Position numbers and translations under genes: made by a program. Below, piece by piece: positions 17,981 to 27,145 of a stretch of DNA of 64,000 nt. The notes beneath the pieces were generated by a model. The model did not search any database. It worked only from the letters and a program-made list of their open reading frames with translations, and was not told the DNA's origin. This stretch comes from Caldilineaceae bacterium (GTDB lineage Bacteria > Chloroflexota > Anaerolineae > Caldilineales > Caldilineaceae), in the NCBI GenBank assembly GCA_022821545.1, contig JAJEDJ010000051.1:1-64000 (forward strand). Direction: 5' to 3'. Numbering within the stretch: the stretch's first letter is position 1; the number at the start of each line of letters is the position of its first letter.

Positions 17981-18892
17981 TCAAGCCAGGCTCCCGTCAA
18001 CGATTTCGTCCAACGTCGGATCGGCCGCCTTGGGCAGCTTTACGCTGTCCATACTCATCACCGCGTCAATGATATTCAGCAAGAACCAGGCATCGGTCTC
18101 GCCCATCCTGAATACCTCCGGCTTCGCCCGCGCGGTGTCGCGCATGATGCCCAGCCCGTCCCGGTACGGGTCAAACGACACGATCTTCTCCAGCCGGACC
18201 CGGAAGCTCTTTCTGTTCCCCTTGAAATAGATGTGCTTGGTCGTGATGCCGAGAACACCGGAGTCGGTATGCTGCATCGAGCTGGTTGCGACGGAGCGGC
18301 CGCGGAACGCGCCGGGCCGGATGTATACGCCCTTGGCCACGCGAAAACTCACGCCCAGCGATCCCCCTCGAAACTCCCGCGTTGTCACCTCTTCCAGGTA
18401 ATCGGCGCCGCCGAACATCCACAGCAGCTCCTCACTCTTCATGAGGTTGAAAGGCGGCCGCACCTGCCGCCGGTCGAACCGGGGAACCACCCCATGCTCG
18501 CTCAGCGCGTTGAGAAGGTTCATCATTCTGAACAGTGTAAAATGCCCGCCGCCGTCGAGTTGATGGGCGCCGAGATTATACTGCACGCGGTAACGGTTAA
18601 GCGCCCGCTTCTCCTCGTTGGAGAGAAAGTGATCTTCCATGGCCGCCTCGACGGCCTGGCCCCAGCCGCGCGCCAGCGTCTCGGCTAAGGCCGCCCCCGA
18701 CGTATCGATATAGGCCGCCGCGCCGATCGAGCGCACCTTGTCGGTCAGGACGTTGACGTCGACCCCGCGCAGCGCCGCATCCACGCACGCCTTTTGGATC
18801 ATGCCCAACCCCTGCTCATGCGACTCCGCGCAGGCTTTATGCTCTTTCCGCAGGAAGCCGGCAGATTTTCCGCAGTATCTGCAATCCCCCAT
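17981..18892 (-). CDS. Hypothetical protein with N-terminal zinc finger and C-terminal PH-like domain
   Basis: A 303-residue protein I cannot name. It begins MGDCRYCGKSAGFLRKEHKAC, a short zinc-finger-like Cys cluster, followed by a helical region. Residues about 170-270 are strand-rich (GVYIRPGAFRGR, GVLGITTKHIYFKG, SFRVRLEKIVSFDPY), which resembles bacterial PH/GRAM-type domains. No signal peptide is seen. The ATG has a strong GAGGAGGGAGA upstream. It stands alone, so neighbours give no hint of its job. Confidence 0.75.
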   Translation of the reverse strand: MGDCRYCGKSAGFLRKEHKACAESHEQGLGMIQKACVDAALRGVDVNVLTDKVRSIGAAAYIDTSGAALAETLARGWGQAVEAAMEDHFLSNEEKRALNRYRVQYNLGAHQLDGGGHFTLFRMMNLLNALSEHGVVPRFDRRQVRPPFNLMKSEELLWMFGGADYLEEVTTREFRGGSLGVSFRVAKGVYIRPGAFRGRSVATSSMQHTDSGVLGITTKHIYFKGNRKSFRVRLEKIVSFDPYRDGLGIMRDTARAKPEVFRMGETDAWFLLNIIDAVMSMDSVKLPKAADPTLDEIVDGSLA

Positions 18893-19033
18893 CGTCTCCC
18901 TCCTCGTGGTGTTGTACTTGTCTCAGCCACCGGCAAGCCGGGTCGTCGCCCAACTACATCACCCACAGTTCCCGCGGCGGGGCTCGCGATTCCCCCCGTT
19001 TGCGTGTGGCCATGCCGTCGCCAGTGGCTGGCA

Positions 19034-19432
19034 TCAACTTTGCGGCACGCCCGGAGCCGCAAGTTCGGCGTCCGTGCAGACCGGTAGATTCAGGCTCTGC
19101 AGGTGGGCGGTCACCATGTTATTCAGGCGGGACAACTTTGTTCCTTCGGGCAGACACAATAGAGTGCCTCTGAGATCCAGCACCCAAGGCCGCTTCAGGT
19201 TGGAGAGAACGCTCATATCCGGGATTGGACCGGTCAGCTGGTTGTAGCCGAGGTCCAGGTCTGTCAGGTTAATGAGGGCGCTCATATCCGGGATGGTACT
19301 GGTCAGCTGGTTGGCGCCGAGGTCCAAGTCTGTCAGGTTGGTGAGGGCGTTCATTTCCGGGATTGGGCCGGTTAATTGATTGTAGCCGAGGTCCAGGTCT
19401 GTCAGGTTAATGAGGGACGCTCCCAAGATCAA
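19034..19432 (-). CDS. Leucine-rich repeat protein fragment
   Basis: A 132-residue reading frame with three near-identical 23-residue repeats of the plant-like type NLTDLDLGYNQLTGPIP, followed by a capping segment with LDLRGTLLCLPEG. The repeats are also visible as direct DNA repeats of 69 bases. There is no signal peptide or N-terminal cap, so this is probably the 3' end of a longer LRR gene lost by deletion or repeat collapse. LRRs mediate protein binding; nothing more can be said. Confidence 0.6.
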   Translation of the reverse strand: MILGASLINLTDLDLGYNQLTGPIPEMNALTNLTDLDLGANQLTSTIPDMSALINLTDLDLGYNQLTGPIPDMSVLSNLKRPWVLDLRGTLLCLPEGTKLSRLNNMVTAHLQSLNLPVCTDAELAAPGVPQS

Positions 19433-19687
19433 GTGTGCTGCATTTCGTCAGTTTCTCATAGATAACTGCTCGCCTCCTATTATCCGCAGGACAACATCCT
19501 ACATCCAGAAAAATTTCCAGCAACACCCAATGTTACGAAAGTATGTCATCTCCATATCAGAATATATCGAAGGCCTCGCTATAGGCAGCGAGGCCTGTCT
19601 CTGTTACTGATACAGGGTCTGAATGATGGCAAGTCAGGAACGCGAAGAAATGGCCGGCAATAGACGTCCTCGCCCCTAGTTTACGTC

Positions 19688-20105
19688 TCAGAATATCTCC
19701 TGCAGTGGGACACTGAAACCCCGCAGCGTGGGTGAGCGCAAACTCTGTTCCGCTCCGTAGATACCCATCACATCAAACCGGCCCCTGCCGCGCCACAGAA
19801 GCATAACCGCCCTGGACGTTATCCGCTGTGATGATGCCCGCTCGTCCACTGGAAACGAACAGCAGGTCCGGCCGTACCACGTCGGTTTCCGAAAGTACGA
19901 CATCGAACGGCGAACAGTAGACTTTTCCCAGGTTGCGTCCGTAAACAAACGTGCCCAACTGCAGAAAAAGCCGCCCAAGGCAGTACTGGTGTATCTCTCT
20001 CGGCGATGGGGACGAAACCAGCTTGCCGTCGAGAAGCTCGTACCGTTCGTCGTCCGCCGTCTTCAGGTAGTCGGCGTATGTGAGTCTGGTCTCTACGTCT
20101 GACAC
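19688..20105 (-). pseudogene. Uma2-family pseudogene with frameshift and internal deletion
   Basis: The 5' part (20105 to about 19790) encodes YADYLKTADDERYELLDGK, DVVRPDLLFVSS and then GGYASVA. The rest continues in another frame as RFDVMGIYGAEQSLRSP and GFSVPLQEIF up to 19688. Compared with the intact paralogue at 14983-15525, about 40-45 codons are lost, covering the DLVVEILSP catalytic strand and the VKEYWIVDP strand. The protein cannot be functional. Confidence 0.8.
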
Positions 20106-20290
20106 GGTGGTCCCTGATGCACATATCGGGGAGTGAAGCGGCGCGCCTGATCTGTGTCGAATAGAGCAAGAATGAAGAACTTGGGGGAGTAGGGCAGACC
20201 GTGCCCACTAAGGCTGGGCACCACGAGTCTGTGTCTTCAGCCTGAGGCTGTCCCGATTCTGCCAAGGCGGACCAGGCCTGTCAAGGAGGT

Positions 20291-20572
20291 TCACACTAGC
20301 CCTTCCTCAGTATCGTCCGCAGCCCCGAACCAGTCCGCCGGCATCGGCTCCACGATGTCGCCCAGGACTCGGATATTGTCGCGATTGCGGCCGAAAGCCA
20401 ATCTCGGCTTTTCCCGGTACGGCAACAGCCGCGAAACCGGACGGCCGTACTTGGTGATGACGATCTCTTCGCCGCTCCCGGCCACCTCATCCATCAGCTT
20501 CAAACACCTGGCCCTGAACTCGGATGCCATGATGATGCGAGGGCCTGTCGCGGCATTGCTATCTGTGGTCAT
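20291..20572 (-). CDS. Phd/YefM-type antitoxin (orphan)
   Basis: A 93-residue antitoxin-like protein. The core IIMASEFRARCLKLMDEV is the Phd/YefM DNA-binding fold, followed by EEIVITKYGRPVSRLLPY, the hallmark turn, and a C-terminal tail (NIRVLGDIVEP) of the kind that normally wraps a VapC toxin. I chose the ATG at 20572, which has GGGAG just upstream; a longer frame starts at 20689 inside the preceding gene. It follows a paralogous antitoxin by 19 bases. No toxin gene follows. Confidence 0.85.
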   Translation of the reverse strand: MTTDSNAATGPRIIMASEFRARCLKLMDEVAGSGEEIVITKYGRPVSRLLPYREKPRLAFGRNRDNIRVLGDIVEPMPADWFGAADDTEEGLV

Positions 20573-20591
20573 TGAACTCTCCCTCTGCTGC

Positions 20592-20867
20592 CTATTGGCC
20601 GAACCCCCGGCCCGTAACGGCGTCCCACTCCACATCGATCGGTTCGTCAAGGTCCCCATGAATCCGAATAAAGTCGCGGTCGCGTCCAAAAGGACTCCCC
20701 GGCTTCACCCGGTACGGCAACAGCCGCAAAACCGGCTGTCCGTTCTTCGTGACGACGATCTCTTCACCGCGCCCGGCCACTTCTTCCATCAGCGTGAGAA
20801 ACTCAGCCTTCAGCTCGGACACTTCGATAGTGCGAGGACCATCCACTTCGTCGCCATCTGTCTGCAT
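20592..20867 (-). CDS. Phd/YefM-type antitoxin (orphan, tandem paralogue)
   Basis: A 91-residue paralogue of the downstream gene: IEVSELKAEFLTLMEEVAG, EEIVVTKNGQPVLRLLPY and an acidic tail. The ATG has GGAGGGG 6 bases upstream. Two antitoxins in tandem without toxins suggest duplication followed by toxin loss, or antitoxins kept as 'anti-addiction' genes. Binding to a VapC encoded elsewhere is possible. Confidence 0.85.
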   Translation of the reverse strand: MQTDGDEVDGPRTIEVSELKAEFLTLMEEVAGRGEEIVVTKNGQPVLRLLPYRVKPGSPFGRDRDFIRIHGDLDEPIDVEWDAVTGRGFGQ

Positions 20868-21179
20868 GGTATTCCCCTCCTGTCGTTGAACGAAAGCAAG
20901 TATAACATGTTATTGATCTCGCCTGCGACCAGCCCCTATCCGGACTGGTGCGGCTTCGCATACGATTGCGGGAGCGTGACGTCCGGGCCAAGACCACAAC
21001 CCTCGGCGCAGAAGGACAGCAACCTTCCTGTGGGTCCCAGATCGTTCTCCAGCGCCGGCTATATCCTGCCCTAAGGAACAATTCGGGCGGGAAATCTTTG
21101 ATTTTGTCGAAGAAATCGGAAACGATCCGTGGGAGGACCAGCGTGGAAGTCGCGTATCAGTTGGTAGGTATATGTTGGG

Positions 21180-21258
21180 TTACCGTAGACGGAGAACGCC
21201 GTACTGATCGAAGATCCCTTCTCCTGACATAGGCATCAGGTTGCCAGACGGCGCCCGC
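21180..21258 (-). pseudogene. C-terminal remnant of a VapC (PIN) toxin
   Basis: Just after the antitoxin at 21262-21483, in another frame, the last codons read LMPMSGEGIFDQYGVLRLR followed by TAA. This resembles the end of PIN toxins of the 'SxDxxFDxYGVxRLW' kind. Only about 20 codons remain, so the toxin seems to have been deleted between the antitoxin stop and this tail. The call rests on a short motif and could be chance. Confidence 0.45.
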
Positions 21259-21261
21259 CTC

Positions 21262-21483
21262 CTACGCTGAAGACTCTTCCTCAGGCAAAGGGTCGAAGAA
21301 GCCGTCCCCGACGGCAATGCGGTCCTTCCATGCGCCAAACCGTCGTTTGCCGCGCGGCTGAAAGTCCACCAGCCGCGCCACCGGCATGCCGTTTCGGGTA
21401 ATAACGATCTCTTCGCCAGCCTCAACCTGCGTCAGCAGAAGCGGCAGTTGGGTCTGTGCTTCCTGGACGTTCACTTCTTGCAT
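21262..21483 (-). CDS. Phd/YefM-type antitoxin (orphan)
   Basis: A 73-residue antitoxin: MQEVNVQEAQTQLPLLLTQV, then EEIVITRNGMPVARLVDF, the standard Phd/YefM pattern, and a C-terminal FGAWKDRIAVGDGFFDPLP tail that in VapB-type relatives docks on a PIN toxin. I prefer the ATG at 21483 over the in-frame TTG at 21510. This is the third orphan antitoxin within 1.2 kb. Confidence 0.85.
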   Translation of the reverse strand: MQEVNVQEAQTQLPLLLTQVEAGEEIVITRNGMPVARLVDFQPRGKRRFGAWKDRIAVGDGFFDPLPEEESSA

Positions 21484-21640
21484 AGTCGGCTCGCCAGGAG
21501 ATGCGTTCAAATAAAGTTTCTCTGATACAGTATTTCGATGAGTTTATGGATTGCCAAGCTGCTTGTCAATAACTGAGCCAGGAACAACCTCGGCTATCTT
21601 GAGCTGCTCCGGCAATATCGGCGTTCGGCGCTCCCACCCC

Positions 21641-22840
21641 CTACCCCCGCAACGCCTTCACCACACCGTACGCCCCCCGCGAAAACGCCGCCAACGCACC
21701 CCCGCGACTGAACAACGGCACCGGCCCCGGCACACACTCGCCCCCATCCAGGTCCTCAACCGCCGTCAGCACACGCTGCAGGCCGACTTCGACCACCTTC
21801 CGGCGGCCCTCGTCTTTCAGGGCAAGACCGCCGCAGGCCAGGACAGTGACCAGAATGTTGGTAAGCGAGTGCTCGCGGTAGAGGCGCCAACACTGCTCGA
21901 ACGTGAACCCCTTCACCCCCATTTCACCGATGATTTCGGTATACTCTTCCAGCACTTCGCGCTCGATCCGGCGGCGCACCTCCGTTGTAACGCTCCCCAC
22001 CAGGAAATAAGACACATCAAAGAGGGGGCTCCTCAGTCCGCTCGCCTGCCAGTCGATGATCGCGATTTCATCGCCGCCGTCGGCCGCAAAAAAGATATTG
22101 TCCAACCGGAAGTCGCCGTGGCTGAGCGTTCTCGGCCCGGCTGCGACGCGAACGATCTGGCTGTCGATGCGCGAAGCGTAGGTTTCGGCCAGACGGCGCA
22201 TATCGTCCGAGAAAAACCTGCCGAACCTCTTGAGCGTGGGCGCCAGGTTCGCAAGATAAACGAGCTGAATCAGCATTCTTTGTCCGAGCGAAGAGCCGTC
22301 GCTAAACGTGTTCAATGGCGCCTGATCGGTCCTGTTCCAGTAGGTCCCGTGCAGCTTCGCGATCGCGCGGATGACGCGTCGGGTCTGCTCCGCGCTGGCG
22401 CCGTCGAAATGGCTCACCGCCTGCCACTCCCGCAAATCTTCCAGCACCAGGACAAAGCGATCGCTGCCGGCTTCGTAATCACCATAAAACAAAGCCGGAG
22501 ACCGCACCGGGGCCTGCGACGCGATCAACCTGTAGAAGTCGTATTCCCGTTTATGTAATCCCAGGCGTTTGCCCAAACGCCGATTCTTGGCAAGCGGGCT
22601 GGGCAGCTTGACGATGACCGTTTCCGGAGCGCAGCAGTTCCGCTCAGCCGGCGTTTTCGGCCCGTCATACCTGAGCTGGCAGCGCAGGATCGTGCCCATG
22701 AAGCCCACGCCGCTCCCAATCTCCTCGCAAGCGATCTCTTGGACAGGGGGAAGATCAGGCGCGCCGCCCGCGGTCAATGCCTGTTGCATCCACTGGGCGG
22801 TAACTTCCTCCGCTTCTCTGGGAATTGGCGGTCTGTTCAT
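21641..22840 (-). CDS. APH/EcKinase-type phosphotransferase
   Basis: A 399-residue kinase-fold protein. An N-terminal glycine-rich GSGVGFMGTI loop leads into a VIVKLPS strand (ATP Lys). The catalytic loop LSHGDFRLDNIFF and the metal-binding IIDWQ follow around residues 250-275. This pattern fits aminoglycoside phosphotransferase-fold enzymes of the ecdysteroid-kinase-like/DUF1679 group, which phosphorylate small molecules or acyl-CoA-linked substrates. The substrate cannot be told. All catalytic residues are present. Confidence 0.85.
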   Translation of the reverse strand: MNRPPIPREAEEVTAQWMQQALTAGGAPDLPPVQEIACEEIGSGVGFMGTILRCQLRYDGPKTPAERNCCAPETVIVKLPSPLAKNRRLGKRLGLHKREYDFYRLIASQAPVRSPALFYGDYEAGSDRFVLVLEDLREWQAVSHFDGASAEQTRRVIRAIAKLHGTYWNRTDQAPLNTFSDGSSLGQRMLIQLVYLANLAPTLKRFGRFFSDDMRRLAETYASRIDSQIVRVAAGPRTLSHGDFRLDNIFFAADGGDEIAIIDWQASGLRSPLFDVSYFLVGSVTTEVRRRIEREVLEEYTEIIGEMGVKGFTFEQCWRLYREHSLTNILVTVLACGGLALKDEGRRKVVEVGLQRVLTAVEDLDGGECVPGPVPLFSRGGALAAFSRGAYGVVKALRG

Positions 22841-23258
22841 GGCGCTGATTCTCCTTCGATTCCAGCGCGCCGGCCATGCGCGTTGGGCCGGCGTGTCGAG
22901 TAATCAGTGAAGATGTCCACTCTTACCACTTTGTGCCAAATGGACCGGAGGCGGCAGATACACGGCGTCCACGAATGACTTCGGTGTCACGCCACAGTTG
23001 CCGCTCGCCGTTCGTTCATGTCTGGCCTTGGTTGGAGGGTGGGGTCTCGTAGCGAGGACAATGGCGAGCCGGTGGCGGCCATCAACCTCATGGGAAACAC
23101 CTATCCGCGCAACCAGTGCAGTCTGGCCCATGATGAAACGGCTCCCACCCTGCTCACCTTTTCGGAAAAGAACCTGACTGTGCTCTGCGAAGTCACCCTC
23201 TCCGCAACGCTATCTGCAAACGGCCATCGATATGAAGTGGTCGGACTTCGTCTGAAAT
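22841..23258. other. Intergenic stretch without a supported gene
   Basis: About 420 bases between the phosphotransferase and the DUF1801 gene. Short open frames exist on both strands, but none has a good ribosome site or a recognisable motif. I see nothing else here. Confidence 0.5.
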
Positions 23259-23645
23259 TTAGCCTCCGGACGCCTTCCTGCGCTCAAGCGCGTCCTTGAT
23301 AAGTGCTCGAGCTGCCGGACGGTTTGCATCATCCATAGAGCGAATCTTCACATGGCGCATCTTGGCGCCCGTCCCCTCAAGCAATCCCTCCGGATCTGCC
23401 AGGTCGACACCTTGATAGAAGCCGAGGTTGACCCACCTTTTGTGGGGCAGTATGTACACATAGCCGTCGATCATTTTTCTCGGGCCCACGCCATAAGTCG
23501 CGGCGTGATCGCCAAGGCGGACCACCTCGCAGGCGTTCGCATCAATCTCGAAGACGGTATCCCGCAGGGCCTTCGCGATGGGCCGCAGCGACTCTTTCGT
23601 CGTCTGTAGCAAGTCGTCGAATGTTCCGAATTTGGCTTTGGACAT
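23259..23645 (-). CDS. DUF1801 (YdhG-like) protein
   Basis: A 128-residue protein of the DUF1801/YdhG fold: an N-terminal helix, then EVVRLGDHAATYGVG, YVYILPHKRWVNLGFYQGVDL and a C-terminal helical segment with HVKIRSMDD. The family is related to frataxin-like folds and has no firm biochemical role. A second, more divergent DUF1801 gene lies at 27640. It precedes no obvious partner. Confidence 0.8.
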   Translation of the reverse strand: MSKAKFGTFDDLLQTTKESLRPIAKALRDTVFEIDANACEVVRLGDHAATYGVGPRKMIDGYVYILPHKRWVNLGFYQGVDLADPEGLLEGTGAKMRHVKIRSMDDANRPAARALIKDALERRKASGG

Positions 23646-23770
23646 GCCTTCGTTCCTCTAAAGGGGGCCGCGCCCTCATTGAAGTATTCCCGTAATTCTG
23701 ACCGTCTCGCCACTACCCGCCGCGAACATGCAGCCCAAATGGCCGCCAAGGACAACTCTCATTGGCCCTA

Positions 23771-24277
23771 TCAAGCCGCGTCGAACAGCGATGGGGCCAG
23801 CCCTCGCTCCGTCCGTTCAAACTGTTCGTCAGCAGGCAGGTTGGGGCGGGCCAGCGCCGCCGTCGAAAGCTCGTCGCAGCGCTCGTTTTCCGGGTCGCCC
23901 GCATGACCCTTCACCCACTGGTAGCGCATTTCATGCTCGTCGCACAGGTCGAGCAGCTGTGTCCACAGGTCCGGGTTGATCGCCGGCTCGCCTTTCCTGT
24001 TGCGCCGCCAACCATTCGCCCGCCACCTGCGCGCCCAGCCCTTCGTCAGCCCGTCCAGCACATACTTCGAGTCGCTGTAAAGCGTGACGCTGCACCCCTC
24101 CTTCAAAGCCTCAAGCCCTCTGATCACCGCCAGAAGCTCCATACGGTTGTTGGTGGTCCTCCGAAATCCGCCCCACAGTTCCTTCCGGTGGCCGCCGAAA
24201 AGCAGCACAACCCCGAATCCGCCCGGCCCCGGATTCCCGCTGCACGCGCCATCCGTATAGAGCGTCACCTCTTTCAT
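23771..24277 (-). CDS. rnhA: Ribonuclease HI
   Basis: A 168-residue RNase HI that removes RNA from RNA-DNA hybrids. Motifs include [17 protein letters not shown] (first catalytic Asp), [12 protein letters not shown] (Glu), [12 protein letters not shown] (Asp), and the basic loop plus [17 protein letters not shown] (His and last Asp). All active-site residues are present. I use ATG at 24277; a TTG one codon earlier is also possible. Confidence 0.96.
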   Translation of the reverse strand: MKEVTLYTDGACSGNPGPGGFGVVLLFGGHRKELWGGFRRTTNNRMELLAVIRGLEALKEGCSVTLYSDSKYVLDGLTKGWARRWRANGWRRNRKGEPAINPDLWTQLLDLCDEHEMRYQWVKGHAGDPENERCDELSTAALARPNLPADEQFERTERGLAPSLFDAA

Positions 24278-24506
24278 CAATGACGTCCATCCATCCCATC
24301 AACCTCCATTCGTAACGACTCTGCCACATTCAGTCCGCGACCCTCAGTGAGGCCCGCGAAACGTTTCCCTCTAACCCCTATCCCCTGCAATTCGCCCGAT
24401 GGCGCAGACTCCCTCCAACGGCCCCAAATTGCCGTTCCCGCTTTCCCAACACCGCATACAAACGGTGTTCACTAAAAACTAACAACTGAAAACCCAAAAC
24501 TGATTT

Positions 24507-25835
24507 CTAATGGTGATGCTCGTCGTGAAGGTGATAGTAGACAATCTCCAACTCCTCCACGTCCGTGATCGTCGAATCTGTGTGATGCACGATACGCAGA
24601 TGACCCGTGCCGCAATCGCCGAACTCGTCACAGGTGAGCTCGCCAATGATGCCGCTGAACTTCGCCGTGCCCGTCAACGCTTCCCGCAACCGCGCCCGGT
24701 CGATATAGAGCGTATCCCCCTGCGCAACCGCAACCTCCTCAATCGCCCGCAGCAGCAACGTGGCGGCGTCATACGCAGGAGCCACGTACACCGAGCCAGG
24801 CGCCTCATTGTACTTTTCCCGGTACGCCGCGGCCAGGTCGCCTCCACTCTTTCCCGTAGCCTCGTTGACGCTGTTCTCGTAATGCAGCTCCGGGCTGGCA
24901 ACGTACATGCCCTCCGATTCCGGTATCGCCAGGAACTCGAAATCCACCAATGCCGAGCCGCCGATCACGACCACCTCCTCCAATCCCGGCACCTGCCCCA
25001 TCTGCCGGATGATTTCGCCAGCCTCGTCCGGGAATAAAGGCAGAAATAGTCCGTCCGGGTTAGCCGCCGCGATCTCGGTCAGCACAGCGATCATATCCGT
25101 CTGCCCCTTGTTGACCGTCGCGATCGTGACGCTGCCGTCCCTCTGCTCGAAGGCAGTCGCAAACGCGTTTGCCAGGCCGGAAGTGTAGGGATCGCCGTCG
25201 TGGAATACGGCCATGTCGTGCAGGTGGAGGTCGTGGTGGGCAAACTCAGCCACCGCTTCCGCCTCGTAAAGGTCGTTGTTGGACGTCCGGTAATAGCCGG
25301 CATAATGGTCGGCGCCTGCATTGCCCCGCAGGTCCGACGTCAGTGAAGGCGCCGTATTCGACGCCGAGATCAAGACCAGCCCGGCCTCGCTCAGAATCGG
25401 CGACGCCTTCACCGCCGCCGCCGAGCACGATGTGCCGATCACGCCCACCACGCGCCGGTCGCCGATCACCGTCTGCGCCGCGGCCGTGCCGCCCTCCGGC
25501 GTGCAAAGCGAGTCCAGGCCCGCTCCCATCGTGACCTTGTGCCCCTTGATCGGCCCGTAATCGTCCAGGGCCAGCGCCACCGCCCGCTGCGTCGACGATC
25601 CCAGCTCGCCGATGCTGGAAAGGACAAATGCAGTCCGGATCTGAATGTCCTCGCCGGGGCCCACCACAACCGTCCCCAGCGGGTTGCCCACCATGTTCTG
25701 GGGGACACATGCCCCGCTCAGCAGTAGCGAAAAGAGTAGCGAAAGCGGCAGAATGGGCCAGCGCAACAACGGACTGCTGCCCGCTCCGCCATTTCCTCGC
25801 CTGGGCGCGGCGCGTCTGCTGTCTATCTTCGTCAT
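24507..25835 (-). CDS. Leu/Ile/Val-type substrate-binding lipoprotein, paralogue 1
   Basis: A 442-residue exported protein. A positively charged N-terminus and hydrophobic stretch end in the lipobox LLSGAC (Cys about residue 43), so it should be lipid-anchored outside the membrane. The remainder is a type I periplasmic-binding-protein fold: IGTSCSAAAVKASPILSEAG, SNTAPSLTSDL and YDAATLLLRAIEEV. It probably binds an amino acid or similar ligand. The C-terminus is histidine-rich (YYHLHDEHHH), unlike the other two copies. AAGGAG precedes the ATG. No permease or ATPase genes are nearby. Confidence 0.9.
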   Translation of the reverse strand: MTKIDSRRAAPRRGNGGAGSSPLLRWPILPLSLLFSLLLSGACVPQNMVGNPLGTVVVGPGEDIQIRTAFVLSSIGELGSSTQRAVALALDDYGPIKGHKVTMGAGLDSLCTPEGGTAAAQTVIGDRRVVGVIGTSCSAAAVKASPILSEAGLVLISASNTAPSLTSDLRGNAGADHYAGYYRTSNNDLYEAEAVAEFAHHDLHLHDMAVFHDGDPYTSGLANAFATAFEQRDGSVTIATVNKGQTDMIAVLTEIAAANPDGLFLPLFPDEAGEIIRQMGQVPGLEEVVVIGGSALVDFEFLAIPESEGMYVASPELHYENSVNEATGKSGGDLAAAYREKYNEAPGSVYVAPAYDAATLLLRAIEEVAVAQGDTLYIDRARLREALTGTAKFSGIIGELTCDEFGDCGTGHLRIVHHTDSTITDVEELEIVYYHLHDEHHH

Positions 25836-25879
25836 ATTCTTGCTCCTTGGTTCGAAAGAAGTTCAGTTGGCCGCCGCGC

Positions 25880-27145
25880 TCACGGCGCGTATCGATAAAC
25901 CACGGGCAGACGGTCAATGTCTGTCATCGTGGAGTCTGTGTGTTGCGAAATCTGCACGCGGCCGGTGCCGCAGTCGCCGAATTCGTCACAGGAAATCGTG
26001 CCGATGATGCCGCTGAAACCGCTCGTGCCGCCCAGCGCCGCGCGCAGCCTGGCCCGGTCGATATAGAGCGCATCGCCCACCACGACCGCCGCCTCCTCGA
26101 TCGCACGCAGCAGAATCGTCGTCGCGTCGTATGCGTGGGCCAGGTAAGCCGACGTCGAACGCTCACCATACCGCTCCTGGTAAGCCGCGTTCAGCTCGTC
26201 GCCGCTCCGGCCCGTCGCCCCGTTCACATTGCCGCCAAAATCCAGCGTCGGACCGGCGAAATAGAGGCCCTCCGACTCCGGCAACGCCAGGAAATCGGAG
26301 ACCAGCAGGCCGCCGCCGCCAATGCGCACCAACCCCGCCAGACCGTCCACCTCGCCGCTCTGGCGCAGGAGCGGCCCGGCCTCCTCCGGAAAGATCGGCA
26401 GAAACAGGCCCTTGGGGCTGGCCGCGGCAATTTCAGTGAGGACAGGGATCATGTCGGTATCGCCCTTGTTCACCATCGCCACGGCCACCGTACCGCCCAA
26501 CTCTTCAAACGCCGCCTTGAAGGCCGTCGTAAGGCCCGACGTATAGGGGTCCCCGTCGTGAATGGCCGCCATCGTGTGCAGGCCCAGTTCGTTGTATACG
26601 AAATCGGCCACGGCCTCGGCTTGGTAAAGATCGTTGCTGGAGACGCGATGGTAACCGGCATGGTAGTTCGATCCCGCGTTGCCGCGCAGGTCCGAGGTCA
26701 GCGACGGCGAGGTCGTCGAGGGCGCCACCATGACCAGGCCCGCCTCGCTCAGAATCGGGGAGGCCGTCGCCGCGGCCACCGAGCAGGAGGCGCCAACTAC
26801 GCCGACCACCCGCCCATCGCCAACTACCGTATCCGCCGCGGCCGCGCCGCCCTGCGCGCTGCAAAGCGAGTCCAGTCCGGCGCCCATGCTCACGCCATGC
26901 CCCTTGATCGGCCCGTAGTCGGCGACCGCCAGCGCGACCCCGCGCTGGCTCGGCACACCCAGGTCACCGGCGCGGGTCAGCGTCCCCAGCGAACGAATCT
27001 GGATCTCCTCGCCGCCGCCGACCACGACCGTCCCAAGCGGGGGAGATTCATAGTCGACCGGCACACAGGCTGCGGCCAGGACCAGCGCCGCAAGCAGGCT
27101 GAAACAGTGCAGAAATGCTATTCGGGAACCGCGTTTCGTCGTCAT
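25880..27145 (-). CDS. Leu/Ile/Val-type substrate-binding lipoprotein, paralogue 2
   Basis: A 421-residue paralogue of the gene just downstream (44-base gap, same direction). Signal sequence with lipobox LVLAAAC, then shared landmarks DYGPIKGHGVSMGAGLDSLC, GVVGASCSVAAATASPILSE, SLTSDLRGNAG and YDATTILLRAIEEA. The ATG at 27145 has GGAGGAAGAAAGG upstream and gives a proper signal peptide; an in-frame start 20 codons upstream does not. Lacks the His-rich tail of paralogue 1. Confidence 0.9.
   Translation of the reverse strand: MTTKRGSRIAFLHCFSLLAALVLAAACVPVDYESPPLGTVVVGGGEEIQIRSLGTLTRAGDLGVPSQRGVALAVADYGPIKGHGVSMGAGLDSLCSAQGGAAAADTVVGDGRVVGVVGASCSVAAATASPILSEAGLVMVAPSTTSPSLTSDLRGNAGSNYHAGYHRVSSNDLYQAEAVADFVYNELGLHTMAAIHDGDPYTSGLTTAFKAAFEELGGTVAVAMVNKGDTDMIPVLTEIAAASPKGLFLPIFPEEAGPLLRQSGEVDGLAGLVRIGGGGLLVSDFLALPESEGLYFAGPTLDFGGNVNGATGRSGDELNAAYQERYGERSTSAYLAHAYDATTILLRAIEEAAVVVGDALYIDRARLRAALGGTSGFSGIIGTISCDEFGDCGTGRVQISQHTDSTMTDIDRLPVVYRYAP

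Noticed and set aside
23018..23299. 93-codon + strand frame between phosphotransferase and DUF1801
   Set aside because: No Shine-Dalgarno, no motif, and its end overlaps the DUF1801 gene on the other strand.
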